Source of the DNA: Clostridiales bacterium
Lineage (GTDB): Bacteria; Bacillota; Clostridia; Oscillospirales; CAG-272
Assembly (NCBI GenBank): GCA_003150035.1
Contig: QALR01000001.1
Location: 16,943 to 80,942 of the forward strand
Reading direction: 5' to 3'
Length of the DNA stretch: 64,000 nt
The notes under the pieces are model-generated. The model saw only the letters and a list, made by a program, of their open reading frames with translations. It was not told the origin of the DNA and ran no database searches. The translations under genes and the position numbers were made by a program. Numbering within the stretch: the first letter of the stretch is position 1; each line of letters opens with the position of its first letter. Positions 25,169 to 33,721 of this stretch are shown piece after piece.

Positions 25169-25705
25169 TTATCCAGTGTAGGATTCATTCCCTGCAAAGG
25201 TATTATAATTTTGGGCCAAGGAATCCCATGTTCGCTTGTCTACCATACCGGTTTGCGGCAGCCGGTTGAGTCCCTGAAATCTTCGGACAGCGTCGGAGGT
25301 TTCTCTGTCGTAGGTCCCGCTTGGAACGATATTTTCAAAGTCGTCATATACAACAGCTACGGCGGACAGCAGAATTTGTATGATATAGATAATATCGCTT
25401 TTTTCTCCGAGATGGGTTACATAGTCAGCGCTTGGAAACGGGAAAATGGCGATACCGGGGCTGATTTTATAGATAGCATCTCCGTATTCTTCCATCACTT
25501 TATTCCAGGTATCATAATCGACGGTTCCGGTTGGCGGAAGCCCGTATATGACCTGAAATTCCCTGACTGCTTCCTCGGTATCCGGACCAAAGATGCCGTC
25601 GGCGATGATGATGCTCATATTTCCGTTGATTTGCGCGATTTTTCGGAGCTTGGATTGCAGCTCATAGACTTCGTTCGGATAGGAATTGAAATTCGAGGTA
25701 TTCAT
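25169..25705 (-). CDS. Peptidoglycan-binding domain protein (two repeats)
   Basis: The 178-residue protein consists of two PG_binding_1 repeats (about residues 12-70 and 95-165). The typical motifs are DGIFGPDTEEAVREFQ with GLPPTGTVDYDTW, and the second SGTYDRETSDAVRRFQ with LPQTGMVDKRTW. No signal peptide or membrane segment is present. Its ATG overlaps the stop of the SpoIID-domain gene (25702-25705), so it is translationally coupled as the last gene of a three-gene operon. Confidence 0.88.
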   Translation of the reverse strand: MNTSNFNSYPNEVYELQSKLRKIAQINGNMSIIIADGIFGPDTEEAVREFQVIYGLPPTGTVDYDTWNKVMEEYGDAIYKISPGIAIFPFPSADYVTHLGEKSDIIYIIQILLSAVAVVYDDFENIVPSGTYDRETSDAVRRFQGLNRLPQTGMVDKRTWDSLAQNYNTFAGNESYTG

Positions 25706-27114
25706 GCGGTCCCTCCTTCGTTATTCGAAAGTTCATTTCCGGAAAACTGACCCTCTGCGCGATAGGCTCCGGATTCTACATCATGAAAGATGTCGGCGAG
25801 CACGTCCCAGGTAAGCGGACCTACAATGCCGTTGATAGGCAGTCCAAACAATGCCTGGGTTGCGTAAATGGCGTTCCTGGTATTTTCATCATATACGCCG
25901 GTTTGTGGAATTTCCGGGATTTCGGCATAGAGGACCGATGCGACATTGATGAACTCTTGGAGCTGTTCCACATCGGGACCTTCCGAGCCGAGCTTCAGGA
26001 ATGTCCCGGGAAAGGGAAGGACCGCAGTTCCGATTTGTTCCGGCGACAGACTTTGGATAGCGCCGTAATAGGCGTCAAAAAGCAAGTTCCATGTCGCGTT
26101 GTCTACAGCGCCTGTTACGGGAAGACCATATGCAGTCTGAAAGGCGATAACGGCGTTTTGTGTTTGCTCGTCAAAGGTGCCGTTGACAGGAATCGTGGGG
26201 ATTTCCGCATTGAAATAAGAGAGGGCGGCGAGATAGTATTGGATGATGCTCACACTGCTGCCTGTATCACCGAGTGTGAGCTCCCCTGGAAACTGCTGAT
26301 TAAAATCCTCTATGGTAAGTCCCTCACTGTTCAGTTCGTTCAGCTGTTTGACAGCATTGAATATGAACTGTATTTTATACCAAGTTGCCTTGCCGACAAT
26401 CCCGTCGACCTCAAGGTCGAAAATCCTTTGAAACTGACGGACGGCGTTTTCGGTTTCAACGCCAAAGATTCCGTCTGCGGGATCGATTTTCGGAATGGAA
26501 GGATAGTTGACAGAGATTCGGTTCAGTTTTGTTTGCATGGAAGCAACGTCATTTCCGGCGGAGCCGAGCCGCAGCAGGATTTCCGGCTCGGACGGCTCGA
26601 TGTTCTGAACCGGAGCATCATAGATAATTTGTATGTCGTCTCCGTAGTAATTTCGCAAAATGTCGTACGGGATATAGCCTTGATTTGCGAGTTCAACCGA
26701 TCCCCATTGTGAGAGCCCTTCGCAGGTTACGGTAGTTCCGTTACAGTACATGGCGAAAAGAGGCTCGATATTGCCCTCACGAACGAGGTAGTTGTTGAAA
26801 ATCTCATCGACGATGCGGCTGATATTTTTGAAAATATCTCTGCCGTATACGAAAGATTGGTCGTAAGCGGTGGAATTGGTAATATCAAAATCGTATCCGC
26901 GCGACGGATAGTATTCGGTGTAGATTCGGTTGAGCGCAAAGGATATTTGTGCCAAGATGTTGGCGCGCAGAGCGCTTTCCGGCCATGTCGGATAGATTTC
27001 GCTGGAGGCGACATTTTTTATGTAGTCCGGAAACGATACCGTGACGTTCTGTGCGGGCTCATCCGGCGCACCGAGGTGGACGGTGATATATTCCGGTATA
27101 ACCGGGTATGGCAT
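25702..27114 (-). CDS. SpoIID-domain protein with three peptidoglycan-binding repeats
   Basis: The 470-residue protein starts with a SpoIID/LytB-type domain (about 35-165). It has the family's LRANILAQISFALNRIYTEY opening, then SQWGSVELANQGYIPYDILRNYYGDD at the end. SpoIID cleaves denuded glycan strands at the engulfing septum in spore formers. Three PG_binding_1 repeats follow at about 185-255, 280-345 and 375-440 (for example DGIFGVETENAVRQFQ). It lacks the N-terminal membrane anchor of classical SpoIID. A cortex- or coat-facing role in the mother cell is possible. The ribosome binding site is AAAGGAG. Confidence 0.88.
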   Translation of the reverse strand: MPYPVIPEYITVHLGAPDEPAQNVTVSFPDYIKNVASSEIYPTWPESALRANILAQISFALNRIYTEYYPSRGYDFDITNSTAYDQSFVYGRDIFKNISRIVDEIFNNYLVREGNIEPLFAMYCNGTTVTCEGLSQWGSVELANQGYIPYDILRNYYGDDIQIIYDAPVQNIEPSEPEILLRLGSAGNDVASMQTKLNRISVNYPSIPKIDPADGIFGVETENAVRQFQRIFDLEVDGIVGKATWYKIQFIFNAVKQLNELNSEGLTIEDFNQQFPGELTLGDTGSSVSIIQYYLAALSYFNAEIPTIPVNGTFDEQTQNAVIAFQTAYGLPVTGAVDNATWNLLFDAYYGAIQSLSPEQIGTAVLPFPGTFLKLGSEGPDVEQLQEFINVASVLYAEIPEIPQTGVYDENTRNAIYATQALFGLPINGIVGPLTWDVLADIFHDVESGAYRAEGQFSGNELSNNEGGTA

Positions 27115-27129
27115 GATTTACACTCCTTT

Positions 27130-27546
27130 TTAAAGACTGGGATTCTTGGTTTGCTCGTTGATGATGATGCTGCCGGAGGGATATCGTGTTTCCGATTCGC
27201 TGACGGGAATCAGCCATGCCGGCTGCAAGGAGGTGATACCCGGATAAATAGGGACATGTGTGTTGACAATGCCATAATAGCCGTCTGCGGAGATTTCAAT
27301 CGTGATGTCCGTATAGGGCATAGCGCCGCCCGGCGAAAGAGACTGCTCTGGAGAGGGCGTTTCAATTTCGTACGGCTCGGTCAGTCCGTCGGCGTCGGTA
27401 TTCATCACGGTGAGGAGCTGGCTTGTTCCATCCTCGTTCAATTTTCTGACGACAACCGTCGCGTCCGAGACGGGAACGGCGTTTCTTGCGGATGTCGTTT
27501 GAACAATTAGCTTTCCATAGTATTTTTCGCCTGTTGTGTTATCCAT
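27130..27546 (-). CDS. Small beta-sandwich protein of the SpoIID cassette
   Basis: The 138-residue protein has a carboxypeptidase-regulatory-like/transthyretin-like pattern: GKLIVQTTSARNAVPVSDATVVV, then a TDADGLTEPYEIETP loop, DITIEISADGYYG and VNTHVPIYPGITS. Such domains mediate binding or structural packing. It has no signal peptide. It is the first gene of the three-gene operon, 15 nt before the SpoIID-domain gene, with GGAGC upstream of its ATG. A possible sigma-K-type promoter lies about 75 nt upstream. Confidence 0.8.
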   Translation of the reverse strand: MDNTTGEKYYGKLIVQTTSARNAVPVSDATVVVRKLNEDGTSQLLTVMNTDADGLTEPYEIETPSPEQSLSPGGAMPYTDITIEISADGYYGIVNTHVPIYPGITSLQPAWLIPVSESETRYPSGSIIINEQTKNPSL

Positions 27547-27621
27547 ATGATGGCTCCATTCTGCCTAGTTTTGCAGCGCTTCCGGAAGGTTTATGCTTTC
27601 GCTGCGATAGCGGATACAGTA

Positions 27622-27648
27622 TAGTATATGAGAAAAAATTTTTGCCGT
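27622..27648 (-). promoter_or_regulatory. Possible sigma-K-like sporulation promoter
   Basis: On the minus strand an AC dinucleotide, a 16-nt spacer and CATATACTA match the sigma-K pattern (AC, 16-17 nt, CATAnnnTA). It stands about 70 nt upstream of the SpoIID cassette. The consensus is short, so chance is possible. Confidence 0.35.
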
Positions 27649-27660
27649 TCCATTCTTCTC

Positions 27661-27689
27661 TTTACAAATGGGAAAAGTTGTGATAGAAT
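27661..27689 (+). promoter_or_regulatory. Sigma-A promoter of the PHP gene
   Basis: TTTACA at 27661-27666, a 17-nt spacer and TAGAAT at 27684-27689, about 55 nt before the ATG at 27744. Confidence 0.65.
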
Positions 27690-27743
27690 CCAGATATCTG
27701 CTTTCCCGATCACGGGAAATCTAGCAAGAAAGGAAACTGTTCT

Positions 27744-29105
27744 ATGAAACGAGAACTGCTGAATTATGACGTGTATCCCAAAGTTTTTCCTGTCGGAAAA
27801 GCCGTGTGCTTTACTGTTAAACCGCTCGGCGGCCATGCCGCGTTTGAGGCGGGAAAAGCGTACACCGCTTTGATTCTCACGATGAACGAGGGAAGTCATT
27901 CGACGTATCCTTGCCGTGGCAATATGGCGCGCTATGAGCTTGTCCCTGCGGACGACGGATGCTTTCATCTCATCCATACCTTTGAGACAGAAGGAGAATA
28001 TTATATCCGGATTTTGAAGGATGATGCCAGAGTTGTCCAGCTTTCCGTTTACGCCATTGAAAAGGATCTTGTCGGCCGCTATCCGTACATGGGGGATCTG
28101 CACATGCATTCTACGATGTCAGACGGCAAAGAGCATCCGTATATCGTGGCGGCGAATTATCGGAAATTCGGCTATGACTTCATGGCGCTGACCGACCACC
28201 GCAAGTTTTATCCTTCTCTGGAGCTGATGAAATTTTATGAAAAACTGAACCTTGACATTCATTTTTATACCGGTGAGGAAATTCACCTGCCGGGCAACGA
28301 TATCCATATCGTGAACTTCGGCGGGGATTACAGCGTAAACGGACTTTTGGAATCCTCTGACCAGTTCCGATGCCGGGGCGCTGACCCTGCATGGCGTTCG
28401 GTAAACGGCGTTTGCCCGCCGGTTCTGACCGTTCCCGAATATGAGTCGCAGGTGAGGGCGCTTGCGGATACGCTGAACATTCCGGCCGGAATCGAGGCTT
28501 TCCCGTATGCTTCCTGCGTATGGATCCTGAACCATATCAAAAAGGCGAATGGGCTTGGCATTTTTGCCCATCCCTATTGGATTTCCAATGTGTTTCAGGT
28601 TCCGGAGAGCTTTACGGACTATTTGTTTGAGACACATCCCTTTGACGCCTTTGAGGTTTTCGGCGGAGAGTCCTATTTTGAACAGAATGGCTTTCAGGCC
28701 GCTAAGTACTACGAATTCCGTGAGAGGGGCATCAAGGTTCCGATTGTGGGGAATACGGATTCCCACGGCTCGACGGCGTACAATCCCATTATGAAGACAG
28801 CCCGAACAATGGTGCTTGCCCGCGAGAATACGAGGGATTCGCTAGTGGACGCCATCAAAACCTTCTATAATGTGGCGATTCAGGACATCGGAGAGCATTT
28901 GGAAGTGCTGGGGGATTTGCGTATGATGAAATATGGATGGTTCCTTTTGACAAACTATTTTCCGCTGCATGACGAGCTTTGCTTTGAAGAAGGCCGGTTG
29001 ATGAAGGCGTATGCCTGCGGCGATGAGGAGGCCGGGGCGGAGCTTACCCGAATTTCCGGCAGGGTGCAGCGGCTGCGGGAAAAGTATTTTCTGTTTTCAG
29101 TATGA
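27744..29105 (+). CDS. PHP-domain metallophosphoesterase with N-terminal beta domain
   Basis: The 453-residue protein has a PHP domain from about residue 115 to 380: MGDLHMHSTMSDG, MALTDHRKFY, TGEEIHL, FAHPYWIS and GNTDSHGST carry the histidines and acidic residues of a trinuclear metal site. PHP enzymes hydrolyse phosphoesters such as histidinol phosphate or oligonucleotides; the substrate here is unknown. The first 110 residues look like a beta-sandwich not found in the minimal PHP fold. The ribosome binding site is AAAGGAAA. It is monocistronic. Confidence 0.9.
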   Translation: MKRELLNYDVYPKVFPVGKAVCFTVKPLGGHAAFEAGKAYTALILTMNEGSHSTYPCRGNMARYELVPADDGCFHLIHTFETEGEYYIRILKDDARVVQLSVYAIEKDLVGRYPYMGDLHMHSTMSDGKEHPYIVAANYRKFGYDFMALTDHRKFYPSLELMKFYEKLNLDIHFYTGEEIHLPGNDIHIVNFGGDYSVNGLLESSDQFRCRGADPAWRSVNGVCPPVLTVPEYESQVRALADTLNIPAGIEAFPYASCVWILNHIKKANGLGIFAHPYWISNVFQVPESFTDYLFETHPFDAFEVFGGESYFEQNGFQAAKYYEFRERGIKVPIVGNTDSHGSTAYNPIMKTARTMVLARENTRDSLVDAIKTFYNVAIQDIGEHLEVLGDLRMMKYGWFLLTNYFPLHDELCFEEGRLMKAYACGDEEAGAELTRISGRVQRLREKYFLFSV

Positions 29106-29120
29106 GAAAGGATTCGCTAG

Positions 29121-29167
29121 AAAAGAAAGAGACGCCGGCGTGACACGCCGGCGTCTCTTTCTTTTCT
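29121..29167. terminator. Bidirectional terminator between PHP and coaD genes
   Basis: A very stable stem (AAAAGAAAGAGACGCCGGCG and its complement, loop TGACA) has an A-run on one side and T-run on the other. It ends both convergent transcripts. Confidence 0.9.
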
Positions 29168-29657
29168 AAGGAAATGATTTTTTCATTTGCGTCACGAGCA
29201 GCTCCCATACACCGTCGGGGAGCATCCCGGATGGCTCCTCTCCCGCCGAAAGCGCCGCGCGGGCGGCGGTTGAGGAAAGATGGTGCAGCTCCTGAGGGGA
29301 AGTCAGCAAGCAGGTTTCCACGCCGCTTCGAGCATAGTTGAAGTCTGCCATTTTTAGCTCATATGCCATGTCTTCCGTGTTCCGCACGCCTCGAACGATG
29401 ATGCCGGCGCCAATCTCTTTTGCAAAATCTGCCGTCATTCCGTGAGAAACGGCAACGCCGACGTTTGAGAGCTCGGCGACAGCGATTTTCAGCGCACGGG
29501 CGCGCGTTTCCTCGTCAAACATACATTGCTTGTCCGGATTGACAAGGATACAGACGGTTATCTTCTCGAAGATGTCCGCCGCCGTCCGAATGACGGCAAG
29601 ATGTCCCAGCGTGACGGGATCGAAGGTCCCGGGAATCAAAGCGTGTTTGCGGTTCAT
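29166..29657 (-). CDS. coaD: Phosphopantetheine adenylyltransferase
   Basis: CoaD transfers AMP to 4'-phosphopantetheine in coenzyme A synthesis. The 163-residue protein has the nucleotidyltransferase motif IPGTFDPVTLGHLAVI, the RGVRNTEDMAYELKMA segment and the ATP-binding LSSTAAR signature near residue 130. The length is typical. It is the last gene of a minus-strand run uvrC-rsmD-coaD, 27 nt after rsmD; rsmD-coaD adjacency is classical. Confidence 0.97.
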   Translation of the reverse strand: MNRKHALIPGTFDPVTLGHLAVIRTAADIFEKITVCILVNPDKQCMFDEETRARALKIAVAELSNVGVAVSHGMTADFAKEIGAGIIVRGVRNTEDMAYELKMADFNYARSGVETCLLTSPQELHHLSSTAARAALSAGEEPSGMLPDGVWELLVTQMKKSFP

Positions 29658-29684
29658 CCTGTCCTCCTTTACATTCGCGTGGTT

Positions 29685-30257
29685 TTACTCGTCCGTCCCG
29701 CCCGTCTTCGGGGTAAGATAGGTGACGAAAATCCGACCGTAGCGCACTTCTTTGAGCTTCCGGAAGCGTGCTGAAAGCGCTGTGTTTTCGGCAAGGCCGC
29801 TTTGATTGTCCTCGCAAATGAGGATGGCGCCTTCCGCAAGCAGCCCCGCGTCATACAGGGCGCACGCGGCCTCGGGAATCAGCCGCAGCGCGTACGGCGG
29901 GTCGAGAAATACGATGTCAAACTGTATTTTTCCCCGCGCGCTGCGAATATACTGCTGAAAGTCCATGCAGAGAATGCTGGTTTTCTGATAAAGATGTGTT
30001 TTTTGTGCGTTTGCTTTCATGATTTCTATCGCTTCTCTGGAATTATCCACCATCACCGCTTTTTCTGCGCCGCGGCTGAGCGCTTCCAGTCCCATTTGTC
30101 CGGAGCCAGCGAATAAATCGAGGAAACGCCGTCCCTCGATGTCGAACTGGATGGAGCTGAAGATGGCTTCTTTGACTTTGGAGGGCGTGGGACGTGTCGC
30201 CTCTCCTTCGAGCGTGGTAAGCACGGCGCCTCTGGCACTTCCTGTGATGATTCTCAT
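29685..30257 (-). CDS. rsmD: 16S rRNA (guanine966-N2)-methyltransferase RsmD
   Basis: RsmD methylates G966 of 16S rRNA. The 190-residue protein has the expected N-terminus (RIITGSARGAVL, then RPTPSKVKEAIFSSI), an AdoMet-binding loop DLFAGSGQMGLEALSRGA and the catalytic FLDPPYAL motif. Its ATG overlaps the end of uvrC by 4 nt, so the two are translationally coupled. Confidence 0.96.
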   Translation of the reverse strand: MRIITGSARGAVLTTLEGEATRPTPSKVKEAIFSSIQFDIEGRRFLDLFAGSGQMGLEALSRGAEKAVMVDNSREAIEIMKANAQKTHLYQKTSILCMDFQQYIRSARGKIQFDIVFLDPPYALRLIPEAACALYDAGLLAEGAILICEDNQSGLAENTALSARFRKLKEVRYGRIFVTYLTPKTGGTDE

Positions 30258-32098
30258 TTTTGTTTTCCATCCTTTTTTGAATTAAAAAATTGCAGAATGC
30301 GCTCTGCAAGCGCCGGCGTAACACCGGGAACCGTGCAAAGCGTTTCCTTATCCGCAGCCCGAACGCCGGCAAGCCCGCCGAACCTTGAGAGAAGTGCTCT
30401 TGCGCGCGCTTTCCCTATGCCGTCAATGCTCTCAAGCACGGAGGTTTTTTCCGTTTTCCTTTTCGCTGCACTCATTTTGGAGACGGTAAAACGGTGTACC
30501 TCCTCCTGTATTTTATAAATCAGCGTATAAACCGACCGCTCTGCCGCAATCGAGATTTCGCCGCCTTCTCCGATCAGTGCGCGCGTTTTGTGATAGTCGT
30601 CCTTGACCATGCCGAAAACCGGAATGCAAAGCCCCGCGTCGGCAAGCACCTGCGCTGCGACGCTGCGATGCGTTTCCCCTCCGTCGACGAGGATAAGATC
30701 GGGTGGAACAGCATCCTTGTCGGCAAGATGGGCGATTCTGCGGGATACGGCTTCCCTCATGGAAGCGTAGTCGTCGCGTCCCGGGACGGACTTGATATGA
30801 AACAGCCGGTAATCGCTCTTTTTCGGCTTTCCGTTTTCATAAACGACCATGCCGGCGGTGATATTTTCATCCCCGAAGTTGGAGATATCAAACGCCTCAA
30901 TCCGTTCTGGTACGGTTTCCAGACCGCAAAGCACGGCAAGCCTTACGAGTGCCTTTTCGTCCTTTGCCGCCGCACGGGCGTATTCTGTTGCTTTTTGCGC
31001 CGCGTTTTCTTTTGCCATGTCGCAAAGACGGCGTGTTTCTCCCCGCATCGGCGTGCGCAGGCAGACGCGGCTTCCTGCCTTCTGTGAAAGTCCTTCGCCA
31101 AGCGCCTCGATATCTTCATCGGCAAGCACGTCGGAAAGATCGATTTCTTTCGGAATGTATTCGCGTCTTGTATAAAGCTCGAAGAGAAAGGAGGTCAGCG
31201 CGGCGCTGTCGAGAATTTCTCCGCCTGAAAAATAGAAGAGCTCGGAATCGATGAGCTTTCCTCCGCGGATATAGAACACACATATAGCGGATACCGGTTC
31301 GTCGACGTGCCATGCGACAATATCGCGTTCCGTGTCCGGATTTGCGACTACTTTTTGTTTTTCTTCTAGCTTTTTTACAGCATGGATTCGATCTCGGTAA
31401 GCGGCGGCCGCCTCAAAGGCGAGATTTTCTGCGGCGAAGTTCATTTTTTCGGTGAGGGAGGCGATAACCTCCTTGTCATTGCCGGAGAGGAATGCGACTG
31501 CCTCGGAAAAGGCTTCGCGATAAGTTTCCGGCGGCACCTCGGGATCGCATGGCGCCACACAGCCGAGCTGTCTGTAAACGCAGTTTGCAACCCGTCCGCG
31601 ATCGCGCGGAAACACACGACGGCAAGAGGGCAGGCCGAATGCCTTCTGCATGGCGGAGATAATGCCGAACGCTGTTGACGTACCGGTATAGGGACCGAAA
31701 TATTTTGCTTTGTCAGCATCCCGGCGCCTTGTTACGACAAAGCGAGGATATTCTTCTCCGACAGTCGCCTTGAGATACGGGTAGGATTTGTCATCTTTGA
31801 GTTTGATGTTATAGCGGGGATGATAAAGCTTGATGAGACTGTTTTCCAGAGTGAGCGCTTCCATTTCCGTATCGCAGAGAATATAGTCAAAGTCAAAAAT
31901 ATGAGAGGTCATGACGTCGGTCTTAGGACTGCTCCCTCCGTTTTCATGAAAATATTGGGACACTCGGTTTTTGATGGCACGTGATTTCCCGACATAGATG
32001 ACCTTGCCCCCGGCATCTCGCATGATATAGACGCCGGGCGAGAGCGGCAGCGCCGCCGCCTTTTCCCGCAGCCTTGCGGCATATTCGGCTTTTACCAT
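30254..32098 (-). CDS. uvrC: Excinuclease ABC subunit C
   Basis: UvrC makes both incisions around a DNA lesion bound by UvrB. The 614-residue product contains an N-terminal GIY-YIG nuclease domain (SPGVYIMRDAGG, VIYVGKS), a UvrB-interacting helix pair (LTEKMNFAAENLAFEAAAAYRDR), an RNase-H-like nuclease domain (DISNFGDENITAGMVVYENG, LILVDGG) and C-terminal helix-hairpin-helix motifs (LESIDGIGKARARALLSRFG). The ATG at 32098 follows GGAGG. It begins the uvrC-rsmD-coaD transcript. Confidence 0.97.
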   Translation of the reverse strand: MVKAEYAARLREKAAALPLSPGVYIMRDAGGKVIYVGKSRAIKNRVSQYFHENGGSSPKTDVMTSHIFDFDYILCDTEMEALTLENSLIKLYHPRYNIKLKDDKSYPYLKATVGEEYPRFVVTRRRDADKAKYFGPYTGTSTAFGIISAMQKAFGLPSCRRVFPRDRGRVANCVYRQLGCVAPCDPEVPPETYREAFSEAVAFLSGNDKEVIASLTEKMNFAAENLAFEAAAAYRDRIHAVKKLEEKQKVVANPDTERDIVAWHVDEPVSAICVFYIRGGKLIDSELFYFSGGEILDSAALTSFLFELYTRREYIPKEIDLSDVLADEDIEALGEGLSQKAGSRVCLRTPMRGETRRLCDMAKENAAQKATEYARAAAKDEKALVRLAVLCGLETVPERIEAFDISNFGDENITAGMVVYENGKPKKSDYRLFHIKSVPGRDDYASMREAVSRRIAHLADKDAVPPDLILVDGGETHRSVAAQVLADAGLCIPVFGMVKDDYHKTRALIGEGGEISIAAERSVYTLIYKIQEEVHRFTVSKMSAAKRKTEKTSVLESIDGIGKARARALLSRFGGLAGVRAADKETLCTVPGVTPALAERILQFFNSKKDGKQK

Positions 32099-32112
32099 AA
32101 AACCTCCGATAC

Positions 32113-32165
32113 GAAAAAACGGCAGAAAACGCGTCCGCATCGTTCGCGTGCCGCTGTCTGCCGTT
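32113..32165 (-). terminator. Terminator after the Crh-like gene
   Basis: Reading the minus strand, AACGGCAG (32158-32165) pairs with CTGCCGTT (32118-32125), with an inner CGCG/CGCG stem, and is followed by TTTT. It separates the upstream operon from uvrC. Confidence 0.7.
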
Positions 32166-32189
32166 GATTATTCTGCGAGTAACTGATGA

Positions 32190-32447
32190 TCAAAGCTCTG
32201 TGCTGACAAGCAGCTCCAAGCCGTTGAGCGCTTCCGTTTCATCAGGACCGTCTGCAATGAGTGTTACGGTGGAGCCTCCCGTAATTGCCATGGAAAGCAC
32301 ACCGAGAAGGCTTTTTGCATTGACACGGCGATCATCCTTTTGGATCCATATAGAGCTTTTGTAAGTATTTGCTTTTTGTATGAAGAAAGTCGCAGGCCTT
32401 GCATAAAGGCCAACGCTGTTTTTAATTGTAATATTTCTGGAAACCAT
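32190..32447 (-). CDS. Crh-like HPr paralogue with Tyr15
   Basis: The 85-residue protein has the HPr fold and length, but the phosphorylatable histidine of the PTS (His15 in GLHARPA) is tyrosine (GLYARPA, codon TAT). The regulatory serine is conserved as Ser46 (NAKSLLGVLSM). This is the pattern of Bacillus Crh, where position 15 is Gln: no phosphotransfer by Enzyme I, but Ser46 can be phosphorylated by HPr kinase to act with CcpA. I therefore infer a regulatory role rather than sugar transport. Start by AGGAG 9 nt upstream of ATG. It is the last gene after the DUF4330 pair. Confidence 0.9.
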   Translation of the reverse strand: MVSRNITIKNSVGLYARPATFFIQKANTYKSSIWIQKDDRRVNAKSLLGVLSMAITGGSTVTLIADGPDETEALNGLELLVSTEL

Positions 32448-32601
32448 TTTGCATCGCTCCTGTTTGAATGATTCAAGCTATCCCTTTCGGGAAATGAACG
32501 GCAAGCCACACATTCATTACAAATTATTATATCAACAATGCTCTATAAAATCAATAGGTTTTTTCAAAAAAGTTATGATATCCAGCCATATTTTCGAAAA
32601 A

Positions 32602-33096
32602 TCACGATTCCGGTCGGACAGCGGCGGTAATGGTAAGCGTACAGGCCACATCCTGTGTATAGACATTGACCGTTTTTCCAACGGAAGCAGAAACGGTTCC
32701 GTTAATCATAAAACCGTCGTCTGTCCATATGCCGTAAAGCGTTGCGGTGCCCCGGACGTCCTTTTTATCTGGATGGGAAACCGGGACGAGCACGCCCGAA
32801 GCATCTTCCGCGTATAGCTCGGCGGGGCTGTATGTCACCGTATCGACCGTCCCGATTTCATCGTCGCCGGCGGCAAGGTAAAGCGTCGTGTTTTCCTTAA
32901 GAGCTTCCGCCGTATAGTCCGATACTTCCTTCACGGTAAATTCGATTTTGGCTGTTGTAAAGTCATTTTCGATATTGGCGGTAAAATAAGCACGAATAAC
33001 AATAGCGGCAATACACGCGAGCAGAGCAAGGATAATAATAACATCAAAGACGTTAAAGCGGGCACCAGACTTCTTGGTTTCAGTTGGGTTTGCCAT
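32602..33096 (-). CDS. DUF4330-like membrane-anchored protein (first of pair)
   Basis: The 164-residue product has a short basic N-terminus (TETKKSGARFNVFDV), one membrane segment (about 18-36, IIILALLACIAAIVIRAYF) and an extracellular beta-rich part with KIEFTVKEVSDYTAEAL. This is the plan of DUF4330, a family of unknown function. The ATG at 33096 follows AAAGGAG. It is clearly related to the next protein upstream, which has the same layout and an EFTVRISSADAEYL equivalent, so the two arose by duplication. Confidence 0.82.
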   Translation of the reverse strand: MANPTETKKSGARFNVFDVIIILALLACIAAIVIRAYFTANIENDFTTAKIEFTVKEVSDYTAEALKENTTLYLAAGDDEIGTVDTVTYSPAELYAEDASGVLVPVSHPDKKDVRGTATLYGIWTDDGFMINGTVSASVGKTVNVYTQDVACTLTITAAVRPES

Positions 33097-33130
33097 AAAG
33101 ACACTCCTTTCATGCAAGCATCCAGTCGCG

Positions 33131-33637
33131 TCAGGTGTTGGCCTGAGGCGTAAATTCAACGATATAGGAAACGGAAGAGTAAGAAGGCACCTGGAAATAA
33201 ACGGGTGAACCAACTAGAATGCGCGTATCCCCAACATAATAAATGCCGCGTTCATCCTCTTTCGCATAGGCGGATATAGTGACATAGACGTCATATTTAT
33301 CCTCATATTCCGAGGTAGTAACCGTATAGCCGCTTTCTGTGGGTATGGCGGTCTTTCCGTAGTATCTTGCGTTTTCCGTCCGGACGAACCGGATGGTTCC
33401 GATGACCGCGTTGGTTTCGGAATCCTTTACGGTTTGCTCCTCTGCAATCAGAGAAAGATATTCAGCATCCGCTGATGAAATTCTGACGGTGAACTCGATG
33501 TTGGCGTTTTCCGCCAGGCGATCCTGCGCCGTTTCGGTTGCGATAAGATAGATGGCCGCACCGACAACGCCTAAAATAATCAGGATAATCAGAATATCGA
33601 TAAAATTAAAGCGAGACCTTTGTTTGTCGTTATTCAT
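33131..33637 (-). CDS. DUF4330-like membrane-anchored protein (second of pair)
   Basis: The 168-residue protein is a paralogue of its neighbour: basic N-terminus KQRSRFNFIDI, a membrane segment (LIILIILGVVGAAIYLI), then an extracellular domain starting NIEFTVRISSADAEYLSLIA and ending in PSYSSVSYIVEFTPQ. Two such proteins placed after an O-antigen-ligase-like gene suggest that they form a complex with, or act next to, that membrane polymerase; this is inference from position. Confidence 0.82.
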   Translation of the reverse strand: MNNDKQRSRFNFIDILIILIILGVVGAAIYLIATETAQDRLAENANIEFTVRISSADAEYLSLIAEEQTVKDSETNAVIGTIRFVRTENARYYGKTAIPTESGYTVTTSEYEDKYDVYVTISAYAKEDERGIYYVGDTRILVGSPVYFQVPSYSSVSYIVEFTPQANT

Positions 33638-33721
33638 GGTACAAGCTCTTTTCCCGGCGGAGATTTGAATTTGCTCTGAGAAACCTGCCGTGCCGCCGCC
33701 GACGGATAGGCAGAATAGGAC

